Shown here: piece after piece, positions 1 through 7,143 of the stretch | Layout: each line of letters begins with the position of its first letter | How positions within the stretch are numbered: the stretch's first letter is position 1 | Assembly: GCA_021107695.1 (NCBI GenBank) | Contig: JAIOSI010000064.1 | Coordinates: forward strand, 1 to 11,939 | Length of the DNA stretch: 11,939 bases | Reading direction: 5' to 3' | Source: a bacterium | Lineage (GTDB): Bacteria; RBG-13-66-14 | Position numbers and translations under genes: made by a program | Notes under the pieces: model-generated | What the model saw: the letters and a program-made list of their open reading frames with translations, nothing else | Told to the model about the DNA's origin: nothing | Database searches by the model: none

Positions 1-186
1 CAGGTAGTCAAAGTTCTTGCCCTCCCAATCCTGATAGCTGAAGCCCTGATGGGCGAAGGCGTAGAGCTGGCGGCGTTCGTCATCGCTGAAGCTCTCGATA
101 AAGGTTACAACCGCAGCGGGACCGTCGGACTCCATCAGCCCCTTCATCTCCGCCCAGTGTTTGTCCGGGAACTTTTCTGTGGTCAT
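1..186 (-). CDS. Unrecognised protein, N-terminal 62 residues (cut by window edge)
   Basis: An open frame of 62 codons runs from an ATG at 186 to the left edge with no stop, so only the N-terminus is present. It begins MTTEKFPDKHWAEM and later reads RRQLYAFAHQGFSYQDWEG. It has many charged and aromatic residues, no signal peptide and no membrane segment, which fits a small soluble helical protein. A Shine-Dalgarno-like AAAGGGA lies 8 bases upstream of the ATG, which supports this start. The gene follows fetB on the same strand with only about 45 bases between them, so it may be the last gene of that transcription unit. A TAGAAT hexamer overlapping the fetB stop could be a -10 of its own, but no -35 is visible. 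I do not recognise the family and assign no function. Confidence 0.6.
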   Translation of the reverse strand, partial: MTTEKFPDKHWAEMKGLMESDGPAAVVTFIESFSDDERRQLYAFAHQGFSYQDWEGKNFDYL

Positions 187-231
187 CGTGTCGTTCCCTT
201 TCTGTGGGAAGGTCGGTCTTTGCGGCGTATT

Positions 232-1050
232 CTAACGCTGTTTGCTATTCTTCGGTGATAACTGGCTCTCTCGAAAGACCGGCTTCAGGGCATCGGCGGC
301 GGTGAATAGACGACGGTAGGTCAGTCCCACCAGCAACAGGCTGGAGAGAGCCGTGGCGGCGGCGATCATCAACATCACCACGATTTGATAGCGGATGGCG
401 GTGGTGGGGTCGGCTCCAGCGAGGAGCTGCCCGACCATCATTCCCGGCAGGAAGACCAGTCCCACCACCATCATCGAGTTGATAATCGGGGTCATACCAG
501 CCCGAAGGGCTTCGCGGACGGCATCACGGGCGGCTTCCCAGCGGGTGGCTCCCAGAGCCAGCAGCATCTCAATCTTCCCTGCGTTGGAGCGAACCTCGCC
601 GTAGAGGCGATCCAGAGCCAGCGAGACGGCGGTGAGGGAGTTGCCGATGATCATCCCTGTGATCGGAATCACCACGCGAGCGGTGTAGAAGGGTTTGCCC
701 TGAATAAGCAGACCACAGACAATAGCCGAGACGAGGAAGGAAGCCGAGCTGATAGAGAGGAAGGTCAGCCCGTAGTGCCGCTCCGGAGCGGTCTTCACCC
801 GCCGGAACGCCATCCAGGTGGCAAATCCCGCCATGAAGACCAGCAGCCCCAGGTTCACCCAGGGGTTGTCCCAGAGGAAGATGTACTTGAGGGCGTAGCC
901 CATCACGAAGAGCTGGACGAAGACGCGCAGCCCTCCCCAGAGCAGGTTCTTGAGCAGACCGACCTTCATCAGCACAGAGATAGTCCCGGCAAGGAGAATC
1001 AATCCCGCCGCCAGAGCCAGCTGCCAATCGCTGATAGGGATAACGCCCAT
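232..1050 (-). CDS. fetB: FetB-like (UPF0014) ABC transporter permease, putative iron exporter
   Basis: This 272-residue integral membrane protein matches the FetB/YbbM (UPF0014) family, which in E. coli is the membrane half of an iron exporter working with FetA (E. coli FetB is about 259 residues). Two family hallmarks are clear: IPITGMIIGNSLTAVSLALD at residues 128-147, and a TPIINSMMVVGLVFLPGMM stretch at about 187-205 followed by GQLLAGADP. Between them lies a cytoplasmic loop with EMLLALGATRWEA (161-173), typical of the coupling region contacting the ATPase. About seven hydrophobic segments can be picked out. It lies 98 bases downstream of a FetA-like ATPase on the same strand, the expected partner. 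That gap is filled by a two-hairpin repeat element. The ATG start gives the normal hydrophilic N-terminus. The family is confident; iron as substrate is inferred from it. Confidence 0.9.
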   Translation of the reverse strand: MGVIPISDWQLALAAGLILLAGTISVLMKVGLLKNLLWGGLRVFVQLFVMGYALKYIFLWDNPWVNLGLLVFMAGFATWMAFRRVKTAPERHYGLTFLSISSASFLVSAIVCGLLIQGKPFYTARVVIPITGMIIGNSLTAVSLALDRLYGEVRSNAGKIEMLLALGATRWEAARDAVREALRAGMTPIINSMMVVGLVFLPGMMVGQLLAGADPTTAIRYQIVVMLMIAAATALSSLLLVGLTYRRLFTAADALKPVFRESQLSPKNSKQR

Positions 1051-1071
1051 TTTATTCCTTGTATTGCGGAT

Positions 1072-1137
1072 TGTAGGGGCAACCCCCCGTGGTTGCCCTT
1101 TCTCATTATTGGGCAGGCACAGGGGCCTGTCCCTACA
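1072..1137. repeat. Bipartite two-hairpin repeat element, copy 1 (between fetA and fetB)
   Basis: A 66-base element with inverted ends TGTAGGG (1072-1078) and CCCTACA (1131-1137). The left half folds as GGGCAACC/GGTTGCCC. The right half carries GGGCAGGC and GGCCTGTCCC, which pair less perfectly. The spacer between halves begins with GCCCTTT and ends in TTGGGC, so the two halves mirror each other. It sits inside the likely fetA-fetB transcript, where it could act as an mRNA processing or attenuation structure. Related copies lie at 1843-1922 and 10893-10958, with a half copy at 8991-9020. Confidence 0.75.
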
Positions 1138-1148
1138 GCAAAATGCTA

Positions 1149-1805
1149 CTAATAGTGTCCTGCCGTCGGTTCCAGAATCAACCGTTCTCGCTCTAACTCA
1201 CGCCAGGGGGCTTCATCGTGAATGACCAGCACCAGCCCGCCCTGTTCCTCGGTCATCCAGTCGGTTAGCAGCCGGACGACCCGCTCCGCCGTGGAGGCAT
1301 CCAGCGACGCCGTCGGCTCGTCGGCAAGGAGGAACTGTGGCTCGACCAGCAGAGAGCGCACCAGAGCCAGGCGTTGCAGCTCTCCACCGGAGAGGGTACG
1401 GGCATCCTGGTGTCGAAAGGTTTTTGGCGGAAGTCCTATCTTGTCTAGCAGCAGAGCCGCTTTGTCCCAGGAAAAATCGACATCCGCCCGAATCCCCAGT
1501 CGGAAGGGCAGGCGGAGGTTATCTTCTACCGCTCCGGCGAAGGCAACCGGACTCTGGGGCAGATAGGTTACCAATCTCCGCCAGTGGCGAGGGTCGATCT
1601 CCGCAGTGGGTTTACCGTCAAGGGTCAGCTCACCGGAGTCTGATTCCCGCAGACGAGCCAGAATACGCAGCAGGGTCGTCTTGCCGACACCGGAAGCTCC
1701 GGCAATCTGCAGAGCCGCGCCGGAATTGGCTGAGAGCGCGGTCTCGACGACTCGCTCCTGACCGATGGCGTAGCTTACCTGGGCTGTAAGAGAGTTTGTC
1801 TCCAT
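1149..1805 (-). CDS. fetA: FetA-like ABC transporter ATP-binding protein
   Basis: A 218-residue single ABC nucleotide-binding domain with all motifs in order: Walker A GASGVGKT (36-43), Q-loop Gln in YLPQSP (residue 84), signature LSGGE (138-142), Walker B FLLADE (158-163) and H-loop His196 in VIHDE. It hydrolyses ATP to drive a membrane partner. The next gene on the same strand encodes a UPF0014 permease, so the pair corresponds to the E. coli FetA-FetB iron export system. The short N-terminus (Walker A by residue 36) and roughly 220-residue length fit FetA-type ATPases rather than large importer ATPases. The ATG start has only a weak ribosome binding site upstream. ABC function is very sure; the FetA assignment rests on the neighbouring FetB. 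Confidence 0.88.
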   Translation of the reverse strand: METNSLTAQVSYAIGQERVVETALSANSGAALQIAGASGVGKTTLLRILARLRESDSGELTLDGKPTAEIDPRHWRRLVTYLPQSPVAFAGAVEDNLRLPFRLGIRADVDFSWDKAALLLDKIGLPPKTFRHQDARTLSGGELQRLALVRSLLVEPQFLLADEPTASLDASTAERVVRLLTDWMTEEQGGLVLVIHDEAPWRELERERLILEPTAGHY

Positions 1806-1842
1806 CGGTTGAGTTTACCACACATCAAGGGTGGGTGCTAAC

Positions 1843-1922
1843 CGTAGGGGCGAAGCTTGTCTTCGCCCTTCGCAGAAAAACCTAAGGTATGAAGGAAGGG
1901 CGCGGCATGCCGCGCCCCTACG
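1843..1922. repeat. Bipartite two-hairpin repeat element, copy 2
   Basis: An 80-base element with inverted ends CGTAGGGGC (1843-1851) and GCCCCTACG (1914-1922). The left hairpin is GGGCGAAG/CTTCGCCC with a short loop; the right hairpin is the perfect palindrome GGGCGCGGC-AT-GCCGCGCCC. The halves are joined by a spacer starting CCCTT and ending AAGGG. It lies just downstream of the third permease gene's stop (1941) and upstream of fetA. It could therefore end or trim the permease transcript and separate it from fetAB. There is no clean T run after the stem on the minus strand, so terminator activity is uncertain. Confidence 0.8.
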
Positions 1923-1940
1923 ATTGCGTATTCGGAGGCT

Positions 1941-3230
1941 CTAGGCAAAGGCAAAGTAACGCAGGTAGATGTACGCCGTCGAGAAGACCTGCACCACAAT
2001 CACCGTGGGCAGCCCCAGACGGAGGAACTTCCCGTAGGTCAGCGGCTCCCGGGTTCGCTGGGAGATTCCGGCAAGGGTCAGGTTGGCCGCCGAGCCTACC
2101 AGCGAGCCGTTACCGCCGATACAGGCTCCCAGTGCCAACGCCCACCAGAGCGGCTCCGCCGTGGCGGGGTCGAGTCCGAGGTGAGCAATCGCCGCCGAGA
2201 CGATGGGGATCATCACCGCCACAAAAGGCACGGCGGAGAGCAGAGCAGCACCGAAGGTTCCCAGCCAGAGGAGAATCACCGAGAGCAAGAAGGGATTGTC
2301 GGTCAGTGAGGCGAAGAAGCGACCGACGACCTCGATCAGCCCGACCTTTTCCAATGTTCCGGTGATGACGAAGAGACCAAGGAAGAAGAAGATGAGCGGC
2401 CATTCAACCAGATGAAGCAGCTTCTCCGGCTCGCCTTTGTTTATCAGCAGCAGCAAAGCCCCGCCTGCCAGCGAAATCTCGGCGGTAGTTATTCCCAGGT
2501 CGGGCAGCACCATAAAGCCGACGATTACCAGCCCCAGCACCCCCAGGCTCAGATAGAGCGTGGGGCGATCTTTAAGGTACTTCTTTTCATCAAAGCTGTC
2601 CGTGGTGATGGTGTCGCCGGTGGGTTTCAGTTCCGCTCGATTGGTGAAGAAGACATACGCCAGCGTTACGATAAGAGCAATGATCGCCATCGGTCCCATG
2701 TTGCTCATGAACTGACCGAAGCTCAGCCCCGCCGCCGAGCCGATAAGCATATTCGGCGGGTCGCCGATGAGCGTCGCCGCTCCGCCGATATTTGCCGAAA
2801 GCCCCATCGCCATCAACAGCAGGTAAGGCCGTCGATGGAGGGCATCAGCGGCGAAGATTCCCACCGGAGCCAGCAGGAGGATCGTCGTAACGTTATCCAG
2901 AAAGGCGGAGAAGAGGGCGGTAACCACGGAGAGGGCTATCAGCAGCAGACCAAAGCGACCCTTGGTCAGCTTGACCGCCCGCAGAGCCACAAACTGGAAC
3001 AGCCCGGTCTGCCCGATGACCCCGGCGATGAGCATCATTCCGGTGAGCAGCCCGATGGTCTCGAAATCAATGTACTCTGTCCACGCCTCGTGAAGGCTGC
3101 TGACCCCAAAGACGAGGAGCAGCGCGCCGCCAAAGAAAGCAGCCTTCATCCGGTCGAGCTTCTCTGAAATAACACAGAAGAAGACAAAACCAAAGACGGC
3201 CAGAGTGAGGATGACTTGAAAATTGAACAT
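1941..3230 (-). CDS. ArsB/NhaD-superfamily ion permease, paralogue C
   Basis: This 429-residue polytopic membrane protein belongs to the ArsB/NhaD/P-protein branch of the ion transporter superfamily (CitMHS-like fold). The first half has FLDNVTTILLLAP (110-122) followed by NIGGAATLIGDPPNMLIGSA (147-166). The second half repeats the design with VPFVAVMIPI and an IGGNGSLVGSAANL stretch whose Asn is residue 383. These paired re-entrant hairpins form the substrate and cation site in this fold. The N-terminus has a first transmembrane helix and the polar SEKLDRMKA turn shared with the two paralogues upstream. It lies 53 bases after the middle permease on the same strand, so it is probably co-transcribed. 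The ribosome binding site is weak. Transport of Na+/H+ or an oxyanion is possible; sequence alone does not decide. Confidence 0.85.
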   Translation of the reverse strand: MFNFQVILTLAVFGFVFFCVISEKLDRMKAAFFGGALLLVFGVSSLHEAWTEYIDFETIGLLTGMMLIAGVIGQTGLFQFVALRAVKLTKGRFGLLLIALSVVTALFSAFLDNVTTILLLAPVGIFAADALHRRPYLLLMAMGLSANIGGAATLIGDPPNMLIGSAAGLSFGQFMSNMGPMAIIALIVTLAYVFFTNRAELKPTGDTITTDSFDEKKYLKDRPTLYLSLGVLGLVIVGFMVLPDLGITTAEISLAGGALLLLINKGEPEKLLHLVEWPLIFFFLGLFVITGTLEKVGLIEVVGRFFASLTDNPFLLSVILLWLGTFGAALLSAVPFVAVMIPIVSAAIAHLGLDPATAEPLWWALALGACIGGNGSLVGSAANLTLAGISQRTREPLTYGKFLRLGLPTVIVVQVFSTAYIYLRYFAFA

Positions 3231-3283
3231 AACGGCACAAAATACCCGACGGTGTCAGACGGGGATTGTCTCAACCTCTTCAG

Positions 3284-4570
3284 CTAAAGGAAGTAGCGCA
3301 GGTAGATGTAGCCCGTGGCAAGAGTAACGGAGATCAACATGCTCGTCATGCCCACCTTGAAGTAGTTGCGGAAGTTGATGGGGTCGCGGGTCTTCTGGCT
3401 GACCCCGGCGATAATCAGGTTGGCACTGGCCCCGATCAGGGTTCCGTTGCCCCCCAGGCAGGCTCCCAGAGAGAGCGCCCACCAGAGCGGCTCCGCCTGA
3501 GCTGTGGTTAGCCCCAACTGGGCAATGGTGGTCATCAGCAGGGGAATCATCGCTGCCACGAAGGGGATGTTGTCCAGAAAGCCAGAGAGGATGGCACTGC
3601 CCCAGAGGATAACAACGGCGAGTAGCAGCAGGCTGGAGCCGGAGCCAGCAATCAAGCCAGCCAACATGGTAGTGATTCCCGTTGCCTCCAGACCACCCAC
3701 CAGAACGAACAACCCTCCGAAGAAGAAGAGAGTAGGCCATTCAACCTCCTGGAGCAGCTCCTCCACATCCTGCTTGCTGATGAAGGTCAGCACCGCTGCG
3801 GCAATCAGTGCCACCGTCGCCGGGCGGACACCGATCAGGTCGTGGAGCATAAACGCCAGCAGGGTCAGACCGAGGACGATGCCGCTCTTGACGAGGAGGA
3901 CCTTGTCGCGAATGGTTCGTTCCTCTTCAAAGGCTGCCAGCTTCTCCACGGGGATAGGATTACTGCGGAGCTGGTGCCGGAAGATGAACCGAGCGTAGAA
4001 AAGGTTAACCACGAGGATGACGATAATAATCGGAGCCAGGTTGGTCAGGAAGTCCATGAAGCCCAGCCCCACCGCCGAACCGATCAGCACGTTGGGTGGG
4101 TCTCCGATCAACGTAGCGGCACCGCCGATGTTGCTGGCGAGGATCTCCACCATCAGCAGGGGGCGGGGGTTCTGACCGAGCAGGTCGGCGATGTAGAGCG
4201 AAATCGGGGCAATCAGCAGCACCGTGGTAACGTTATCTAGGAAGGCCGAGAAGACGGCGGTGATCACTGCGAAGCCGATCAGGATTTTGGTGTAGTTACC
4301 GCCGGTCCAGCGAGCGATGCGCAGGGCGACGAACTCGAATACTCCCGTCCGACGGGTGATGTTAACGAGGATCATCATCCCCAGGAGCAGACCCAGGGTC
4401 TGGAAGTCGATGTAGTTGTGCCAAGCCTGGTCCAGGGTAACGATACCCAGGACAAAGAGCAGAGCCGCCCCCAGTGAGGAAACCTTGGTTCGGTGAACCT
4501 TCTCCGAGACAATCAGGGCGAAGGCACCAACAAAGATGACCACGGCGGCGATGGTAGGGAAGTTATTCAT
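3284..4570 (-). CDS. ArsB/NhaD-superfamily ion permease, paralogue B
   Basis: I place the start at the ATG at 4570 (MNNFPTIAAVV), giving 428 residues, almost the length of its two paralogues. An in-frame ATG at 4657 would add 29 residues that overlap the CBS gene and match nothing in the paralogues. It has the same membrane design: FLDNVTTVLLIAPI (110-123), NIGGAATLIGDPPNVLIGSA (147-166), and in the second half IPFVAAMIPLL and GGNGTLIGASANLIIAG. The conserved Asn residues of both hairpins are kept (N160, N384). It starts 7 bases after the CBS gene stop, so the two are probably translationally coupled and functionally linked. Loop residues after TM7 (RSNPIPVEKLAAFEEERTIR) are more charged than in the others and could be a contact surface. 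The substrate is unknown. Confidence 0.85.
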   Translation of the reverse strand: MNNFPTIAAVVIFVGAFALIVSEKVHRTKVSSLGAALLFVLGIVTLDQAWHNYIDFQTLGLLLGMMILVNITRRTGVFEFVALRIARWTGGNYTKILIGFAVITAVFSAFLDNVTTVLLIAPISLYIADLLGQNPRPLLMVEILASNIGGAATLIGDPPNVLIGSAVGLGFMDFLTNLAPIIIVILVVNLFYARFIFRHQLRSNPIPVEKLAAFEEERTIRDKVLLVKSGIVLGLTLLAFMLHDLIGVRPATVALIAAAVLTFISKQDVEELLQEVEWPTLFFFGGLFVLVGGLEATGITTMLAGLIAGSGSSLLLLAVVILWGSAILSGFLDNIPFVAAMIPLLMTTIAQLGLTTAQAEPLWWALSLGACLGGNGTLIGASANLIIAGVSQKTRDPINFRNYFKVGMTSMLISVTLATGYIYLRYFL

Positions 4571-4577
4571 TTTAACT

Positions 4578-5045
4578 CTACCCGAGGTATTTTCCGAAGA
4601 AGGCGCGGGCGATGTCTGTAGAGCTGATGACCCCCAGCAGGTGGTTCTCTTCGTCAATCACGCAGAGCAGCTCGACACCCTTCTTCTGCATCAGGGCGGC
4701 GCACTTGAGCAGTGGGGTATCCAGGGTAATCGTTGGCGGCTCGTAGGACATCACGTCGGTTGCCAGCAGGAGGTTGGAGTCGAGGACATCGAGATTGCAC
4801 GATTGCAGCGTAGAGAAGTCCTGGATGAAGTCGATGTTGCTGAATAGCTCCAGATACTCCGGCAGGAAGAAGCCGAGGAGGTCTATCTTGGAGATGATTC
4901 CGCAGAGTCGATTGTCCTTCTTCACCACCGGAACAGCACCGATCGGCTTGGCGGCGAAGAGAGCGGCGACATCGCGGAGCTTATCGCCCCGATGACAGGT
5001 GATCAGCTCGGTGGTCATAAACTTTTCGACGAGGCGGGAAGGCAT
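4578..5045 (-). CDS. Stand-alone tandem CBS-domain regulatory protein
   Basis: This 155-residue soluble protein is made of two CBS domains, a Bateman module. CBS1 spans about residues 9-60 (MTTELITC ... GIISKIDLL) and CBS2 about 97-149 (DVMSYEPPTITL ... GVISSTDIARAF). Both carry the G-x-x-S-x-x-D type motif that contacts adenine nucleotides in this family. Between them is an aromatic and acidic linker (YLELFSNIDFIQDF). I choose the ATG at 5045 because a strong Shine-Dalgarno AAGGGAG precedes it and the protein starts cleanly at the first domain; the longer open frame to 5528 overlaps the upstream permease out of frame. It is flanked by permease genes 20 bases upstream and 7 bases downstream. 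A role as an adenylate- or ion-strength-sensing regulator of these transporters is inference from context. Confidence 0.88.
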   Translation of the reverse strand: MPSRLVEKFMTTELITCHRGDKLRDVAALFAAKPIGAVPVVKKDNRLCGIISKIDLLGFFLPEYLELFSNIDFIQDFSTLQSCNLDVLDSNLLLATDVMSYEPPTITLDTPLLKCAALMQKKGVELLCVIDEENHLLGVISSTDIARAFFGKYLG

Positions 5046-5065
5046 GTTTACTCCCTTATCCGTGT

Positions 5066-6355
5066 TTAATTCCAGACAAAGTATCGCAGCCAGAGGTAGC
5101 CGGTGGAGATGAGCAGGGTGAATATCAGCGTTGGCATTCCGTAGCGCAGGTAGTTGCGGAAGGTTATCGGCTCGCTGGTGCGCTCGGAGATCGAGACCGC
5201 CGCCATCGTCGCCGCCGCGCCGATCACCGTACCGTTGCCACCTATCGCCGCAGCGATAGAAAGCGACCACCAGATTGGTTCCGACTCCGCCGGGGAGAGT
5301 CCCATCAACGCTGTGGCGTGCATGATGATCGGGATCATCACCGCCACGAAGGGAACTGCCGAGATGAACGCCACACCGAGGGTGCTTGCCCAGAGGATCA
5401 GAATCGTGAAGAAGAGCGGGTCGGTGGTTACTCCGGCGAGCTGGTCGCCAACCCAGGCGACCACGCCGGTCTCCTGCAAGGCTCCGGTGATGACGAAGAG
5501 ACCGAAGAAGAAGAAGATCAGCGGCCACTCCACATGCCCCAGCAGCTTGTCGATTTTGCCCTTATGGAGTAGCATCAACGCGCTGGCACCGAAGAGGGCG
5601 ACCACAGCGACGGAGATGTTATAGCTGGGCAGGATGGTGAAACCAACGATGGTCAGGGTGAGGATAACGAGACTGATGATGGTTTTGCGCTTGTCCTTCA
5701 GGTAGCGGCTCTCGTCGAACTTTGGGCTGTACTCAGCTCCGGTTCGGCGGAGCTGACGGCGATTCATCACGAAGACCAGCCCCAGCGTCGCTATCAGGGC
5801 GATAATCGCCATCGGTCCCAGGTTGACGATGAAGTCGTTGAAGGAGAGTCCCACCGCCGAGCCGATGAGCATATGGGGCGGATCGCCAATGAGGGTTCCC
5901 ATGCCGCCGATGTTGCTGGCAAGGGTAACCGAAATCAGCATCAGCAGCGGCTTACGGTGGAGGGCATCGGAGGCGAAGATGGTAATCGGACCAAGGAGGA
6001 GAATCGTCGTAACGTTGTCGAGGAAGGCGGAGAAGACCGCCGTAATCACGCTGAGAACCACGGTCAGCAGCCAGTAGCGTCCCTTTGTCCAGCGGACCGC
6101 CTTTAACGCCACAAACTGGAAGATACCGGTCTCGCCGATGACACCGGCGATAACCATCATCCCGATCAGCAGCCCCAGCACCTCGAAGTCGATGTACTCC
6201 ACCCAGGCGACTTCCGCCTCCAGCACCCCGACCACCAGCAGGAGCATGGCACCAAAGACCACCGCTTTAGTGCGGCTGATCTTGTCTGTTACCACGGCGA
6301 AGTAGGCGAAGACGAAGGCCACCAGGGCAACTACAATCTTGTAGTCAAATTTCAT
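5066..6355 (-). CDS. ArsB/NhaD-superfamily ion permease, paralogue A (variant site residues)
   Basis: A 429-residue polytopic membrane protein, first of three paralogous ArsB/NhaD/P-protein-type permeases in the cluster. It has FLDNVTTILLLGPI (111-124) and a second-half VPFVAVMIPI motif, like the others. It departs at two matching places. The GDPPN motif of the other two reads GDPPH here (His161), and the second-half SAAN/ASAN reads AAAT (Thr383). These lie in the two pseudo-symmetric hairpins, so the substrate or coupling ion may differ from paralogues B and C. The C-terminus (YLWLRYFVWN) matches the paralogues' YIYLRYF ending. Upstream are a candidate promoter and palindrome (6428-6477), and the CBS gene follows after 20 bases. 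The ribosome binding site is weak. The family is sure; the substrate is unknown. Confidence 0.87.
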   Translation of the reverse strand: MKFDYKIVVALVAFVFAYFAVVTDKISRTKAVVFGAMLLLVVGVLEAEVAWVEYIDFEVLGLLIGMMVIAGVIGETGIFQFVALKAVRWTKGRYWLLTVVLSVITAVFSAFLDNVTTILLLGPITIFASDALHRKPLLMLISVTLASNIGGMGTLIGDPPHMLIGSAVGLSFNDFIVNLGPMAIIALIATLGLVFVMNRRQLRRTGAEYSPKFDESRYLKDKRKTIISLVILTLTIVGFTILPSYNISVAVVALFGASALMLLHKGKIDKLLGHVEWPLIFFFFGLFVITGALQETGVVAWVGDQLAGVTTDPLFFTILILWASTLGVAFISAVPFVAVMIPIIMHATALMGLSPAESEPIWWSLSIAAAIGGNGTVIGAAATMAAVSISERTSEPITFRNYLRYGMPTLIFTLLISTGYLWLRYFVWN

Positions 6356-6427
6356 GAGATCTTTGCCTAATTCGAAAACTCGACTCTTTTCGTTTTGGAG
6401 GCTGCCGCTGAACTGACCTCATCCCCG

Positions 6428-6452
6428 TAACCATCGCAAATACCGATGGTTA
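6428..6452. promoter_or_regulatory. Palindrome overlapping an internal promoter, possible operator
   Basis: A perfect 9-base inverted repeat, TAACCATCG (6428-6436) and CGATGGTTA (6444-6452), is separated by 7 bases. It covers the -10 and predicted start site of the candidate minus-strand promoter for the first permease, where a repressor would bind. It could instead be a small hairpin at the 5' end of the leader RNA. No T run follows it on the minus strand, so I do not read it as a terminator. Confidence 0.45.
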
Positions 6453-6477
6453 TAGAATTGCAATCATTGTCAGCCAA
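6449..6477 (-). promoter_or_regulatory. Candidate sigma70 promoter for the permease-CBS genes
   Basis: On the minus strand, TTGGCT (6472-6477, 4 of 6 to consensus) and TATAAC (6449-6454, 5 of 6) are separated by exactly 17 bases. Transcription would start near 6442, leaving about a 90-base leader before the permease ATG at 6355. It lies in the 166-base gap after the EIIA gene, so the permeases could be expressed with or without EIIA. The leader also holds a small inverted repeat, CGAAAA/TTTTCG (6373-6392). Confidence 0.45.
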
Positions 6478-6521
6478 GCCGATCGCAGGCAACGAAGGTG
6501 CTTGTACCAAAACATAGCAAG

Positions 6522-6995
6522 CTAGGCTCCGAAGCCGTTCTCGGCATCCCATTCCCGCACCAGGGTGAGGAGGTCAGTGGTCTTCTCGACGGCGAGGAGC
6601 TTCTCCCGATTCTCTTCCTTCATGCAGATTCGCGAGAGCTTGCCCAGCAGCTGGACGTTAAGCTCCGGGTTGCTCGACGGGGTGAGCAGCATGAAGACCA
6701 GCTTCACCGGTTGCCCGTCCACGGAGTCGAAATCCACGCCGTCGGCTATCCGGGCGAAGCCCAGGGTGGGGAAGGAGACTCCGCTCAGACGGGCGTGGGG
6801 CATGGCAACGCCCCGTCCCATTCCGGTAGAGGAAAGCTCCTCACGCTCGGTAATCGCCTCGTGAACGGCATCGCAGCCCTTGACTCGGCTGGACTTGCAG
6901 AGCTTCTTTATCAGTACTTCTAACAGCTCCGCTTTATCCCGTACAGCGCAGTCCAGGAGCAGGGCTTTCTTCTCGATAGCTTCAATCAGGTTCAT
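6522..6995 (-). CDS. PTS EIIA type-2 (PtsN/fructose-type) domain protein
   Basis: A 157-residue single-domain protein of the PTS EIIA-2 (fructose/mannitol/nitrogen) family. The active-site region is intact: ELSSTGMGRGVAMPHAR, with the phosphorylatable histidine at residue 67. The later part shows the family pattern PVKLVFMLLTPSSNPELNVQLLGKLSRI (97-124). EIIA proteins receive phosphate from HPr and, in the PtsN branch, act as regulators rather than sugar carriers. No EIIB, EIIC, HPr or EI gene is nearby, so a regulatory role is more likely than sugar uptake. It is the first gene of a same-strand cluster of three ion permeases and a CBS protein. That recalls PtsN control of K+ transport in E. 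coli and EIIA domains fused to some cation antiporters. AAGGA sits 8 bases before the ATG. Control of the neighbouring permeases is inferred. Confidence 0.88.
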   Translation of the reverse strand: MNLIEAIEKKALLLDCAVRDKAELLEVLIKKLCKSSRVKGCDAVHEAITEREELSSTGMGRGVAMPHARLSGVSFPTLGFARIADGVDFDSVDGQPVKLVFMLLTPSSNPELNVQLLGKLSRICMKEENREKLLAVEKTTDLLTLVREWDAENGFGA

Positions 6996-7034
6996 AGGTT
7001 GTCCTTGGTGTGAGTTTGGAAGTCGAACGGGCGT

Positions 7035-7063
7035 ATTCTACTCCTTTGTCAGCAGGGCGTAAA
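7035..7063 (-). promoter_or_regulatory. Candidate sigma70 promoter of the EIIA gene
   Basis: On the minus strand, TTTACG (7058-7063, 4 of 6) and TAGAAT (7035-7040, 5 of 6) are separated by 17 bases. The start would be near 7028, about 33 bases before the EIIA ATG. The -10 and following bases (TAGAATACGCCCG) resemble the -10 region of the DUF1858 promoter at 9079 and a similar string at the fetB 3' end. Confidence 0.5.
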
Positions 7064-7143
7064 GGGGTGAGCGGGGAAAGAGTTTGAGTATCTGCTACGT
7101 CGAGGAATTGAAGGTAGATAGTTTACTGTACTGGTGTGTTACG

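Noticed and set aside
229..257. Promoter for the partial gene at 1-186
   Set aside because: TAGAAT at 229-234 is good, but the bases at the -35 place (CACCGA) do not fit, and the gene may be read through from fetB.
385..1152. Plus-strand open frame of 255 codons opposite fetB
   Set aside because: It is rich in His, Gln, Asp and Arg with no family pattern, and lies entirely opposite fetB and the repeat. A GC-rich shadow frame.
2412..3167. Plus-strand open frame of 251 codons opposite permease C
   Set aside because: Same low-complexity Q/H/D/R composition, no ribosome site, and the opposite strand encodes a clear permease.
4571..4657. Longer N-terminus for permease B
   Set aside because: The 29 extra residues overlap the CBS gene, are not hydrophobic, and have no counterpart in the two paralogues.
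5046..5528. Longer N-terminus for the CBS protein
   Set aside because: It would overlap permease A out of frame and is Arg/His/Gly-rich; a strong ribosome site sits directly before the ATG at 5045.
6367..6552. Minus-strand open frame of 61 codons between EIIA and permease A
   Set aside because: It overlaps the end of EIIA, has no ribosome site, and covers the candidate promoter and palindrome.
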